Assembly: GCA_021927905.1 (NCBI GenBank) | Contig: BLLK01000038.1 | Coordinates: 1,984,001-2,048,000 of the forward strand | DNA length: 64,000 nucleotides | Direction of reading: 5' to 3' | From: Chaetoceros tenuissimus | Taxonomy: Eukaryota; Bacillariophyta; Thalassiosirophyceae; Chaetocerotales; Chaetocerotaceae | Shown here: piece after piece, positions 30,743 to 40,604 of the stretch | Numbering within the stretch: position 1 is the first letter of the stretch | How the letters are laid out: every line of letters begins with the position of its first letter | Program-made: the position numbers and the translations under genes | Notes under the pieces: generated by a model | The model's input: the letters and a program-made list of their open reading frames with translations, nothing else | Told to the model about the DNA's origin: nothing | Database searches by the model: none

Positions 30743-31519
30743 TTACATCGTTTCTCCCATCATCTCTAAAACATATCGTTTCATCAATGCTGTCTGATCA
30801 ATCGCAATATCGGCAAATGGATTGGCATCTAAATAGTCGAAGGGAGTCAATCCAAGTTCATTTTTCATCTTCCAAGAATTCAGTCCTTTTCTTTTTACAA
30901 TTCCGTAAATGATTTCAATCATTGGATTGAATGAGGAACACGCTCTATGCAGTTCGTAGTCATCATCTTCGTTAATCCTCTTCACCCATTCATGGACCCT
31001 TACATCTGCGTCAAATGGAGAAGCGTAAAACAATTCAGTGCCTCTGATTGCTTTTATACCAATCATAGTATGTCGAGGAACACAGAAGATAATCAACTTT
31101 GAACAGCCACAAAATGCTTCATCACCAATCTCTATACATGATGGCGGAATAAAAATTGATGACAGAGCTTCACAGTCCTCAAATGCATTCAATCCAATGT
31201 ATTCGAGATTTCTTGAAAGTTTTACAAACTTGAGACTCTCGCAATACTGAAAAGCCTCTCTTTCAATCCTCCTGACAGAATCACTCATGATGACAGTCTC
31301 GATCTTTTCACAGCCCATGAAAGTATACTCAGGAATCTCTTCAACTCCAGGCAGCACTATTACTACTTCCCATGAAAGCTGCTCTTCTTCATCATAGATA
31401 AGATACTCTTCATTCTCATCATCCCATAGTATCTCTCCGTTGTAAAAGAGAGTCTTTTTTCCTTTATACATTCGACTGCCAGGAATGAATCGCCGCCATT
31501 CCTCCGTCTGGACCCTCAT
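30743..31519 (-). CDS. BspA-type LRR protein
   Basis: An intact 258-residue member on the minus strand, one of two LRR genes in this orientation. MRVQTEEWRRFIPGSRMYKG is followed by LRR_5 repeats (VIMSDSVRRIEREAFQYC; LSRNLEYIGLNAFEDC; IFIPPSCIEIGDEAFCGC). The C-terminal domain is YELHRACSSFNPMIEIIYGI, GLTPFDYLDANPFADIAIDQ and KRYVLEMMGETM. The linker is shorter than usual (FDADVRVHEWVKRINEDDD). Its promoter holds the CRE/ATTGG composite in the matching inverted orientation. Confidence 0.8.
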   Translation of the reverse strand: MRVQTEEWRRFIPGSRMYKGKKTLFYNGEILWDDENEEYLIYDEEEQLSWEVVIVLPGVEEIPEYTFMGCEKIETVIMSDSVRRIEREAFQYCESLKFVKLSRNLEYIGLNAFEDCEALSSIFIPPSCIEIGDEAFCGCSKLIIFCVPRHTMIGIKAIRGTELFYASPFDADVRVHEWVKRINEDDDYELHRACSSFNPMIEIIYGIVKRKGLNSWKMKNELGLTPFDYLDANPFADIAIDQTALMKRYVLEMMGETM

Positions 31520-31825
31520 CTTAGTTTCTCAATGAAGCAGATAGCAGTAAAATACTTCTTTGGTTGCTTCTACTATCAATGAATGTCTACGGAGTATAGT
31601 CCAATTGTATCTTCGATCTTTCCACAGTCAACAGTCAATAAGATACTCCTGTCCAATGACGTCATGTGCAAATGATTATCATTTCATGTTGGGAAAAACA
31701 GGTTGTGAGTCTTACAATACCTCATTTTTCGAAAAAAGATTTCGTTTTATTAAAATCTCTTTCCTTTTATGGTATTGGAAACATTTTACGTCTAATTCTT
31801 GGTTCCTGGTGCTTGTTTACCTATT
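31520..31825. promoter_or_regulatory. Inverted copy of CRE/ATTGG promoter, TGACGTCA at 31657-31664
   Basis: GTCCAATGACGTCATG here is the reverse complement of the element at 6865 and 11848, 138 bp upstream of the minus-strand LRR start. The neighbouring AACAGGTTGTGAGTC also matches the 6830-6845 region. The spacer was thus carried along when the gene was inverted. Confidence 0.6.
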
Positions 31826-31934
31826 TAGAATAAACCCATTGCGATATTTAGAAACGAATCCCTTTGTTAAAAATATCGACCAAAGTCTGATAGTAAACAG
31901 ATACGTTTTAGAGATGATGGGTGAGGCAGTTTAA
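31826..31934 (+). pseudogene. LRR gene 3' fragment
   Basis: The last 33 family codons survive (NPLRYLETNPFVKNIDQ ... RYVLEMMGEAV stop). Upstream sequence does not match the LRR body. It lies between two minus-strand LRR genes, so it marks the end of a lost plus-strand copy. Confidence 0.7.
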
Positions 31935-32083
31935 AACATTGCTGTACTCAAAACTAAATTAAAACATGTAGACTACATCAAAAAGATAGATGCTCTAAAG
32001 AATAACGCTGATTTAGTTTAGTAAATGAAGATGTCATTTTGTGTCTGCTGATATGATAGATACATAATCAGTTTACTTTATTT

Positions 32084-32887
32084 TTATGCCGTTTCCCCCA
32101 ACATTTCTAGAATATATCGTTTCATCAGTGCTCTCTGATCAATCTCGTTTTCAATAAAGGGATTGGCCTTTAGATAGTCGAAAGGAGTCATAACTATTTC
32201 ATTTATCTTGTGGAAAGTACATAGACCTTTTCTTTTGACAATGCCGTAAATGATTTCCGTCATTGGATTGATTGAAGAGCATACTTGATGTAGTTCATAT
32301 TCTTCACCTTGATTTATATTCTTGACCCATTCATGGACTTGCTCTGTATTCTCATAATCTCCCCATCTGTTTGTTTTGAAGGGAGATGCCTCTATCAAAG
32401 AAGTATTAGCAATCACTCTGTGTCCCAGTTCAGTATGTCTCGGAACATTGAAGATAATCAATTTCGAACATAAATAAAATGCCTCTCCACCAATCTCTCT
32501 ACACGACGGGGGTATAAAGATTGAAGTAAGAGATTTACAGTCCTCAAATGCATTCAATCCAATGTATTCAAGGTTTCTCGAGAGTTTCACAAAAGTGAGA
32601 CTCCTGCAGCTACCGAAAGCAGCATATTCAATTCTTTGAACAGAATCTGACATGATGACTGCCTCAAGTTTTTCACCACTAATAAACATTTTCCTAGGAA
32701 TCACTTGAACTCCAGGTAACACGATTATCACTTCCCACGACATTTGCTCTTCTTCACCATAAGTAAGAAATTCTTGATTCTCGTTATCCCATAGAACCTC
32801 TCGTCCGTTGTAAAAATAGGTCTTTTTTCCTTTGTACATTCTCACTCTAGGAATGAACCGCTGCCACTCCTCTGTCTGGACTCTCAT
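32084..32887 (-). CDS. BspA-type LRR protein
   Basis: An intact 267-residue member: MRVQTEEWQRFIPRVRMYKG, LRR_5 repeats at about 60-170 (VIMSDSVQRIEYAAFGSC; LSRNLEYIGLNAFEDC; IFIPPSCREIGGEAFYLC), YELHQVCSSINPMTEIIYGI, MTPFDYLKANPFIENEIDQ and KRYILEMLGETA. Two positions differ from relatives: RAC has become QVC, and GLTP has become VMTP. It is divergent from the broken LRR gene at 33225, with 337 bp between the starts. Confidence 0.8.
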   Translation of the reverse strand: MRVQTEEWQRFIPRVRMYKGKKTYFYNGREVLWDNENQEFLTYGEEEQMSWEVIIVLPGVQVIPRKMFISGEKLEAVIMSDSVQRIEYAAFGSCRSLTFVKLSRNLEYIGLNAFEDCKSLTSIFIPPSCREIGGEAFYLCSKLIIFNVPRHTELGHRVIANTSLIEASPFKTNRWGDYENTEQVHEWVKNINQGEEYELHQVCSSINPMTEIIYGIVKRKGLCTFHKINEIVMTPFDYLKANPFIENEIDQRALMKRYILEMLGETA

Positions 32888-33224
32888 CTCTTGGTACTTG
32901 TTGTTTTACGAATGATGATGCTTCTTCATCTAATAAAGATGCTGTGTTTATATCATCAGTTCATTTATTGTTCATAAGAGATCGATGATAATTCTTCTTT
33001 TTCTATCTGTTGCCCTTTGCTTCCCTTTCTTTACTTCTCATATGTTAGCAAAGATCAGATAGTCATTGGCTCAAGATATATTTTGGAGAGAGAAGCGAGA
33101 AGCGTCTCTCTAAAAACAAAACAAAGGAAGCTTCAGAATTTAGAAGCAGCTCCTAGTTTTTTCATTTACTGGCTCAGAGTAGATTTTTGTAACTGTGCCA
33201 CTAGACTGATTGCTTTTATTCAGT
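32888..33224. promoter_or_regulatory. Divergent promoter between two LRR genes
   Basis: No CRE palindrome was found. CAGATAGTCATTGGCTCAAG near 33055 keeps the AGTCATTGG half of the family element. The last 30 bp match the region before the LRR gene at 29760. Confidence 0.45.
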
Positions 33225-34030
33225 ATGAGAGCTCAGACGGAGGAGTGGCGGCGATTCATTCCTGGAGTGAGAATGTACAAAGGAAAAAAGACTCTATTCT
33301 ATAACGGAGAAATACTATGGGAAGGAGAAGTATACCCCGGCCGTCCTCTTATTTACGACGAAGAAGAGAGAGAATCGTGGGAAGTGGTTATCGTATTACC
33401 AGGAGTTGAAGAGATTCCTGGGAGCACTTTTGAATATTGTATAAATTTCGAGACTGTAATCCTGAGGAATACCATGTTTTCTACCGATGCTACAGACTCA
33501 AATTTGTTCGACTTTCCAGAAATCTGGAATTCATCGGAGTATGTGCATTTCATGTCTGTACATCACTTACTTCAATCTTCATTCCGCCATCTTGTAGAGA
33601 AATTGATGGTAGAGCATTTTGGTGTTGTACAAAGTTGATCATCTTCAATGTTCCTTGACAAACACAGCTTGGAGATAATGTGATTGCTAGCACTGCTTTG
33701 ATAAGGGCATCTACATTTGAAATAAATGAACGGGGTGTATATGATAGTAGTATCAATGAAAATGTCAACGAATGGGTCAAGAACGTAAACCAAGGCAAAG
33801 AATACGAACTGCATCGAGCTTGCTCTTCCTTCAATCCAATAATTGATATTATTTATGGAATTGTCAGAAGAAAAGGTATAGGTACTTTTCAGAAAAAGAA
33901 CGAGCTTGGAATGACTCCCTTTGACTATTTAGAAGCGAATCCTTTCATTGAACTTCATATTGATCAGAAAGTGCTGATGAAACGATATGTGCTTGAGATG
34001 ATGGGGGAAGCAGTATTCAATATTTTGTAA
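33225..34030 (+). pseudogene. BspA-type LRR gene with one frameshift and one premature stop
   Basis: MRAQTEEWRRFIPGVRMYKG and the first repeat read to about 33465. The repeats then continue in another frame (RLSRNLEFIGVCAFHVC; IFIPPSCREIDGRAFWCC) up to a TGA at 33656-33658, where relatives have CGA in VPRQTQLG. The C-terminal domain follows in that frame to 34030 (YELHRACSSFNPIIDIIYGI, MTPFDYLEANPFIELHIDQ, KRYVLEMMGEAVFNIL). The two lesions in otherwise clean sequence point to recent loss. Confidence 0.8.
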
Positions 34031-34138
34031 AGCACCTGTCAAAACGCACCTTCATTCAAAAGAGTAAATCTAAATGATCAAAATAGAGAGTGAGTAAGTC
34101 TATTATAAGAGATAAATAGTTTCCTAGGTATCACAGCT

Positions 34139-34234
34139 GTAGATTATTATTTAGAAGCAAATCTGTTTGTTGAAAATTGAGTAATGAAAGAGTGCTATTA
34201 TCAGAATGTTCTTGAAGTGATGGGGGAAACATTA
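34139..34234 (+). pseudogene. Degenerate LRR gene 3' relic
   Basis: About 30 codons resemble the family end (DYYLEANLFVEN, then a stop, then QNVLEVMGET), more decayed than the other fragments. Nothing of the front of the gene remains nearby. Confidence 0.5.
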
Positions 34235-34696
34235 CTTATAAGTCTTACTCTTCATATGGTACTCTCTTTTTGTCATTATTAGCATACCATTGTACTTTTG
34301 ATTTCCTCAGTCCCTAAAAGATTTGAGATTCGAGCGTTGCTCCCATTACTCAACTGCCTTACAAAACAAAAAAACAATGGCAGTCATATTTTTAATCTTA
34401 TCTTTGACTAACCAACCTCATATATTATTTAACAAATAGACCATAGATTACAATATACTTTCATATTATCCGTATGAAGATCCAGTCTAAAGATTTCAAA
34501 AGCGAAAATAAAAAAATGTATTTGAATTTCGGCTTCATAACCTATTCTCATCAAAATGGAAAGGATGCACCGACGAATAATAACATCAAAAAACATGCAC
34601 ACAGATTGCAGATGCAATATGAAGAGTTGAAAGGGTGACCAAATACCAACAGTTTTAATGTGCTGAACACTTTTAGATTAAACTAGACATTAGATT
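34235..34696. other. Intergenic region before LRR gene at 34697
   Basis: A+T-rich promoter region. No CRE palindrome, RNA gene or coding frame of substance was recognised. The last 35 bp resemble those before the LRR gene at 28238. Confidence 0.45.
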
Positions 34697-35512
34697 ATGA
34701 GGGTTCAGACGGAGGAATGGCGGCGTTTCATTCCTGGAGTTCGAATGTACAAAGGAAAGAAGACTCTCTTTTGGAACGGAGAGATACTATGGGATGATGA
34801 TGATCTTTTTGGCCATCCTCTTATCTATGATGAAGAAGAAAGGGACTCTTGGGAGGTGATTATCGTACTGCCAGGAGTTGAAGTGATTCCTCAATGGGCT
34901 TTCTGTACATTTGAAAAACTCGAGGCAGTCATAATGAGTGATACAGTACGAAGAATTGAAGACAATGCTTTCGATGCCTGTGAAAGTCTCATGTTTGTGA
35001 AACTTTTGAGAAACCTTGAGTACATTGGCAGGGAGGCATTTCCTTACTGTAAATCTTTGACTTCAATCTTTATTCCTCAATCATGTCGAGATATTGGTAG
35101 ATGGGCATTTTGGAATTGTACAAAGTTGATTATCTTCAATGTTCCTCGACAAACACAGCTTGGAGATGATGTGATTGCTGGAACAGCTTTGATTCATGTA
35201 TCTCAGTTTGAAACAAGTGGTTATGGAAGCTATAATAATATAGAAGTCCATGAATGGGTCAAGAACTTGAATCAAGGTGAAGATTACGAACTCCATCGAG
35301 CATGCTCTTCCTTCAATCCATTGAAAGAAATCATTTACGGAATTCTCAAAAGAAAAGGTCCAAGTGCTTTCCAAAAGAAGAATGAAGTTGGATTGACTCC
35401 TTCCGACTATTTAGACTCCAACCCCTTTGCTGAAATTCATATTGATCAGAAAGCACTGATGAAACAATATGTCATGGAAATGATGGGGGAAACAGTATTC
35501 AACGTAATGTAA
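34697..35512 (+). CDS. BspA-type LRR protein
   Basis: An intact 271-residue member: MRVQTEEWRRFIPGVRMYKG, LRR_5 repeats at about 60-170 (VIMSDTVRRIEDNAFDAC; LLRNLEYIGREAFPYC; IFIPQSCRDIGRWAFWNC), YELHRACSSFNPLKEIIYGI, GLTPSDYLDSNPFAEIHIDQ and KQYVMEMMGETVFNVM. It lies just 5' of and convergent with the MYND gene at 35625, with 112 bp between the stops, so it is the LRR part of the second complete cassette. Confidence 0.8.
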   Translation: MRVQTEEWRRFIPGVRMYKGKKTLFWNGEILWDDDDLFGHPLIYDEEERDSWEVIIVLPGVEVIPQWAFCTFEKLEAVIMSDTVRRIEDNAFDACESLMFVKLLRNLEYIGREAFPYCKSLTSIFIPQSCRDIGRWAFWNCTKLIIFNVPRQTQLGDDVIAGTALIHVSQFETSGYGSYNNIEVHEWVKNLNQGEDYELHRACSSFNPLKEIIYGILKRKGPSAFQKKNEVGLTPSDYLDSNPFAEIHIDQKALMKQYVMEMMGETVFNVM

Positions 35513-35624
35513 GTATACGCTGGAACTCATCATAGCACAGCTGCATTCTACAGCATACCTACGAGATGAAAAGAAAGTCATAGATTGATAATACTATAGT
35601 TCCGAAACAAATTACCCTATCTAT

Positions 35625-38113
35625 CTAGAAACAATTCTCTCTAATCTTGTTTTCTACTACATCGAATAGAAACATTAATTTCTTCCGTTCCTGTTTTATA
35701 TACTCTTTGACCTTTTTCGATAAGGGCTCTGCCGCATCCCACGCAAGATTACTAGCATTAGCAGATTTCATTACATGGTCCAGATCCGAATCTGCCTGTA
35801 TCAACATAGGTATAGACCCTTCCTCTTCGTAAAGAAAGATTTCAGCCTTTGCTCTTCTCATTCGTGACTTTTCGTGGTATGAATTGTAAACAAGCGCACT
35901 CGTTGCTGTTTGACCTGCAGCTTTGTAAGCTTTCATTCGTAAGTAGCATTCTGCTTGGTTCGATAAGATGGTGACGATTTCATTTACTTGATCTTGAGGT
36001 GCTACAAAGAAATGTAGGTGCTGCTCATCGTCGTTTGTGAACAAAGCGAGGTTGTACTGTTCAATGGCTTCTTCATATTTTCCCTGTGTAAAAAGTGCAT
36101 TGCCCTCCTTTTTCTTTGACAAGAGAAATGAAAAATTGCATTGATCTAAACGACTGACTCGAACGTAAGGCGGATACCCTTCATCACAGAATATTCTTCG
36201 CATGATACCCGATGCGAGGTGCAACCCTTCATTTTTCAAAGTAGCCAATGTTATTCCAATTTTTTCTTTGCTGAGTACAGCAACGTCACTAGCTTTAAGT
36301 GTTGCTGATTTCCGATCCAAGTCTTTGAACCAATACGAATCAAAGGCAGCCATCATGCCGTTAGCTTCATATGACCAATTGCCATCTGTGGATTTGTTTT
36401 CCTCTTTTTGCTGTGCTTTACTTGAGAGATTTCCTTCCCTGTAGCTCTGCAAATTAAACTGCGAACACTTTTCGATTCCCAGTCTTTTTAATATATTTAC
36501 CAATAGTTCAGACCATTTTGTTTCTTCATTTGAATCATCAGTTTGTATAACATTACTCTTCTTCATGAATTCAATCATGACAGCACACTCGTCATCTGTC
36601 AGCTCAGAACTAATATCCTCTACTTTCAAACTCTGATCTAACGGATCTAAGCCGTATTCATCCATGAGCTGGGCACGGATCAATGCATTCTTATCATCAT
36701 GACCATTTCTGAAAATAAGCATTTCATACATCATTACAACTGCCGTTGGGTAATCAGGAGCCAATTGCCTCAATTTTCGAAAAAAAATCTTCTTCATAGG
36801 ATCTCGAAAGCTTATATTCGCAGGATCTTCACCTACAACAGTCACAACGGTATAGTCTAAACTTGAATCCTCAGCAAGTATTTGATCTTGTCTCTTTAAT
36901 GCTGCATTGTAGATTTTACGTGCTTTGCCAGACTCTTTCAATATGGAGGTATCCACTTTCTTCACCTTTTTGCAATTTTTCTTGTGCATTTTCCAATGTT
37001 GCACTTGACATTCTCGACCACAGTAGCTGACAAGTTTACACCCTGCACAAATCTTTGAGCCTATCTTGTTACATCCTGGTCGTTCACAAATGGTATGTTC
37101 CACTACTTTCTCTTCAACTGGAGCTGGCCCACCCATTTTCTCCACGTATTGATCCCAATCACAACCTCTTATATCATTAGGCTTAAAACCTAGTAATACA
37201 AAATTATGATAATGCTCATATGGTTCCAAATGACTATAATCACGTTTGAGAACTTGAATAAACTCTTCTTTGTGAGGTGCATCAACCATGAGTTTCATGG
37301 CACTTTCCTCATTGCCACATACAATTTTCAATAGCGAAGCTTGAAGCGGAATGGAATTTGTAGCCATTTGAGGATTAATATCTGTCCTCACCGAAAGCAT
37401 CTTTGCCAAATCTGCTCTTAGTTCCCAAAATCCCTTCTTTACATCATCTCCACATCGAAGAATCTCACGTTTGATGAATTTCTTACTTCGTCCATGTTCA
37501 ATTCGTAAAATTCCAAGTGTACTATTCAAGATTACAGCATGATACAAGTCAAAATTTTTTATTGAATCTCTTGCAAAATTCGCCAATATAGAGTTGGATG
37601 CGATTTCATTTGCAATATCGAGTAATTCAAACTTATTTTCATTCAATCCTTTCTTCAATTTACGATGTCGAACAATGTCTGGAAATTCAAAGAAGAACAA
37701 CTACACGTACCATATAGTTGAAATGCCATTAGAGTATGTGCGCAAGCTTATGAATTATACAAATCATATATGTTTGGACTCACCATGAGTATAGCCTCAT
37801 CTACATTATTCTCTTGATGACTGTTTAAAATCTTTTCTAGAAATATACTTTGTTTTCCATTTTCTCGAATATCTTTGAGTACATGAGTATAGATTGGCTT
37901 TAGAGTCTCAAGATCTTTGGAGGATACATCATATGTCAATGGTAGACCTAGCTACAATTCTATTGATTAGTTGAAAAAAAGTATGGAACTACTTCGAGAG
38001 GAATGAAAGATACTTACTTGATTCAAGGTAAGTTCTGGACAATTTGAAGCGGATAACTTTCGTTCTTTTGCTACCGAAAGGCACGCAAGCAATTCTTCTA
38101 CAGATGATATCAT
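35625..38113 (-). CDS. MYND zinc-finger protein with TPR-like module, three exons
   Basis: Exons are 38018-38113, 37784-37951 and 35625-37700, all joined in phase 0 by GT-AG introns of 66 and 83 bp, giving 779 residues from MISSVEELLACL. The MYND finger (CERPGCNKIGSKIC...YCGRECQ...HKKNC) is at about 295-335. One VDYTV-type domain follows (FFRKLRQLAPDYPTAVVMMYE; DPLDQSLKVEDISSEL), then TPR-like helices (KKEGNALFTQGKYEEAIEQYN; LSNQAECYLRMKAYKAAGQTA). Such MYND-TPR proteins are scaffold-like; no SET domain is present. It has half the module content of the paralogue at 17492. It is divergent from the receptor at 38799. Confidence 0.85.
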
Positions 38114-38798
38114 GATAGATTTGTAAATACTCTAATGCTCGAAAAGTAATGTTATAGTTGAACCATGCTTGTAACTGACTGATGTATGAGATGGGAAAGA
38201 AATAAAAGAAATCTAAAAATCGACAGCACAGAGAAAAAGAAAAATGAAGGCGTGTCAGCGTGTCAGAGCCACTCATTCGTGAAACATGTGAACCTACTAT
38301 TTTTATCCTTGACTGTCGGTATAAGACTATGCAACGAGTGTCTATGACGTGTGTAGCACGTACCTGTAAATAGATAAAGCTAATCACATAGCTGCATCTC
38401 TTTTCCTTATTCTCGATGAAACCCTATGAACACACAGAAACAACGTGATGAGACTGGATATATGAATATTACAGGCATATACATCTTCATAAAGAGAATA
38501 TTATAAGGATATCATCCCTTTTGCGTCATCTGACTCTGCTTTAAATTGTATGAAGTTTCAATAGAAGGTAAAATGTATGCAACTGAAATGATAGATTTCG
38601 GTAGCACGAAGGTATGCGGTATGCGATATGCTGCTAATGTGAAAACGCCTTACTTTTTATTCAAAAAAACAAGACGCGTTTGGTGAGCGAGATCATCGTA
38701 CATCTCAAAACGAATAAATAACACACGCTATTTTGATCTCAATTTCACAGCAGATTCAAAGTATTATTATAGTAGTTAAATCGCTCATCTTCATTATC
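38114..38798. promoter_or_regulatory. Divergent MYND/receptor promoter
   Basis: It holds TGACGTGT (near 38346) and GCGTCATC (near 38524), weak CRE-like words but no perfect palindrome. The receptor box CTATTTTGATCTCAATTTCA is at 38728-38747. Confidence 0.45.
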
Positions 38799-40604
38799 AT
38801 GTCAACAGTAGTAAACAGTGAAGATTTAAGTGACAAGCAGTGGCAAACAAATACAACAGCACAGCTCGTCAGTGCTTCAATTTCTTTTCTAGCTTCGCTC
38901 CTTATTGTCGCTAGCACAAGCAAGTCCTTCTTTTCTGTAGCTGCAAATGAAGAACGTAACAATCAAGATAGGCCTAGATCGAAAAAGAAGAAGAAGAAAC
39001 AGAAGAACACAAGTCCCTATCGTCGTATAATATTTTTGATAAGTGCCTCCGATATTTTCCATTCCTTGGCATTCATCACTGGGCCGTTCATGGCTCAGAA
39101 GACGAACCCTCAAGCTCGTTGGGGAGTCAGTGACTCTAATATCGCATGTGTAGTGAATGGAACCTTCTTTTATACCGGGGGAGTTGCAAGTCTACTGTAC
39201 TATGCTGCTTTGTGTTACTTTTATTACTGCAAAATATCCAAACGAATGACAGATGGGCAATTCACGCAAAGATATGAAAAGAAGATACATACCACGATCT
39301 CAGTCATTTGCATAGCTAATGCATGTCTCAGTTTTGCTGCAAACACATTTCATACTTATCCTACAGGGACTGTCTGCACTAATGCAAATACTCCTGCTGG
39401 ATGCAATCAACAGCCAGAAATATACGGGGAATGTGATGCAAAAATCAAGGTCTATGTCTCATACTTTGCATGTTTCAGTTTGGTGGTGTCAATATATTCT
39501 ATAGTTGTGATACTATACAGCATGATTCGTCTTATCTATTCTGTCTTGAATAAAGATAGAATCTATGGCAATCTGCCTGCTGATCCTACTCAGGAACAAC
39601 TACACAAATATACTTTAAGAAAACAGTTGCTGAGAGAAACCATGTCACAAGCAATCATGTACACTGTCAGTTGGTTTATTTGCCAAAGTGCAACCTTGGC
39701 AATGGCATTTTTAATTTTTTTTCGAGAAGTTCCCATTGAAAAGTTCTCGGCAGTATTTCAAATTTATTATTCAGCTTTAATACCGCTGAACAGTGCTTTT
39801 AATGTTTTCATTTATACAAGACCAGCAGTTCGACATGTGAGACGTGCGGATCCTAGTATTTCTCGTTTTCAAGCATTTTATATGGTACTTCAAGAAGGCG
39901 GTGAAGCGCCAAACATGGAACAAAGTTCACTTCAGCAGCAGCCTCAACCAGACATCAGTAGTCGAGAACCATTTCGATGTGAGCATTACTATGATGGAAA
40001 TGATCTTTGTGTAAGCTTGGACCATTTGAATGATATAAGTTCAGTTGATTTGAATGTTATGATTAGTCATGATGATTCAGTAGAGAGAATTGCTATTTCA
40101 AGTTGGCCTGAACTAGATATTGCTACAAATAGTGAATTTCGTGGTCTTGAGAATGGATCTGTTGGTAAAAATGTGAGTGTCTACCATCATTATTATGATC
40201 CTCGGCCAATCTTGGGTGGGGAGAAGAATATTATGATTGAAGAAAGATTTGATGATGAAGGTGAGGAGTGTGCTGGTCAAGATTCAGTAGAGTTAGTGCT
40301 TGTTTCGACTTGGTCTAGAGAAGATCCTTTAAACTACAATATTGATCCGAACAGTGGTATTCATGGTCTTGAGGAAGGATCTTTCTTTGGTCAAGGCATG
40401 AACAATGAATACAGTCATAATAATGATGAAATGCTTGAAAGCTCTGGGAGAATAACTGAAGATAATGCAGCAGATAGTAATGTGAGTCATATTCATGACG
40501 GTCAAGGCCAAGAAGACTTGGACAAAAACTCGAGCATCTATGTGAGTCATATTCATGACGGTCAAGGTCAAGACGAAGACTTGGACAAAAACTCGAGCAT
40601 CTAG
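38799..40604 (+). CDS. Seven-helix receptor-like protein with extended repeated tail
   Basis: The 601-residue protein is read from ATG 38799 (MSTVVNSEDLSDKQWQTNTT), aligned with its paralogues. It has seven helices, with TSPYRRIIFLISASDIFHSL, CTNANTPAGCNQQPEIYGEC and NVFIYTRPAVRHVRR. The tail, about 230 residues, is the longest of the set. It carries two copies of the SVE..STW...NSxxxGLExGS module and a 60-bp tandem duplication at the very end (VSHIHDGQGQ...DLDKNSSI twice). Phosphorylation or partner binding at this acidic Ser-rich tail is plausible but not shown. It completes the cassette LRR 34697 - MYND 35625 - receptor. Confidence 0.8.
   Translation: MSTVVNSEDLSDKQWQTNTTAQLVSASISFLASLLIVASTSKSFFSVAANEERNNQDRPRSKKKKKKQKNTSPYRRIIFLISASDIFHSLAFITGPFMAQKTNPQARWGVSDSNIACVVNGTFFYTGGVASLLYYAALCYFYYCKISKRMTDGQFTQRYEKKIHTTISVICIANACLSFAANTFHTYPTGTVCTNANTPAGCNQQPEIYGECDAKIKVYVSYFACFSLVVSIYSIVVILYSMIRLIYSVLNKDRIYGNLPADPTQEQLHKYTLRKQLLRETMSQAIMYTVSWFICQSATLAMAFLIFFREVPIEKFSAVFQIYYSALIPLNSAFNVFIYTRPAVRHVRRADPSISRFQAFYMVLQEGGEAPNMEQSSLQQQPQPDISSREPFRCEHYYDGNDLCVSLDHLNDISSVDLNVMISHDDSVERIAISSWPELDIATNSEFRGLENGSVGKNVSVYHHYYDPRPILGGEKNIMIEERFDDEGEECAGQDSVELVLVSTWSREDPLNYNIDPNSGIHGLEEGSFFGQGMNNEYSHNNDEMLESSGRITEDNAADSNVSHIHDGQGQEDLDKNSSIYVSHIHDGQGQDEDLDKNSSI

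Noticed and set aside
31560-31823. Front half of a 124-codon frame before the LRR 3' fragment
   Set aside because: It covers the inverted LRR promoter block and has no LRR similarity; only the last 33 codons are LRR-derived.
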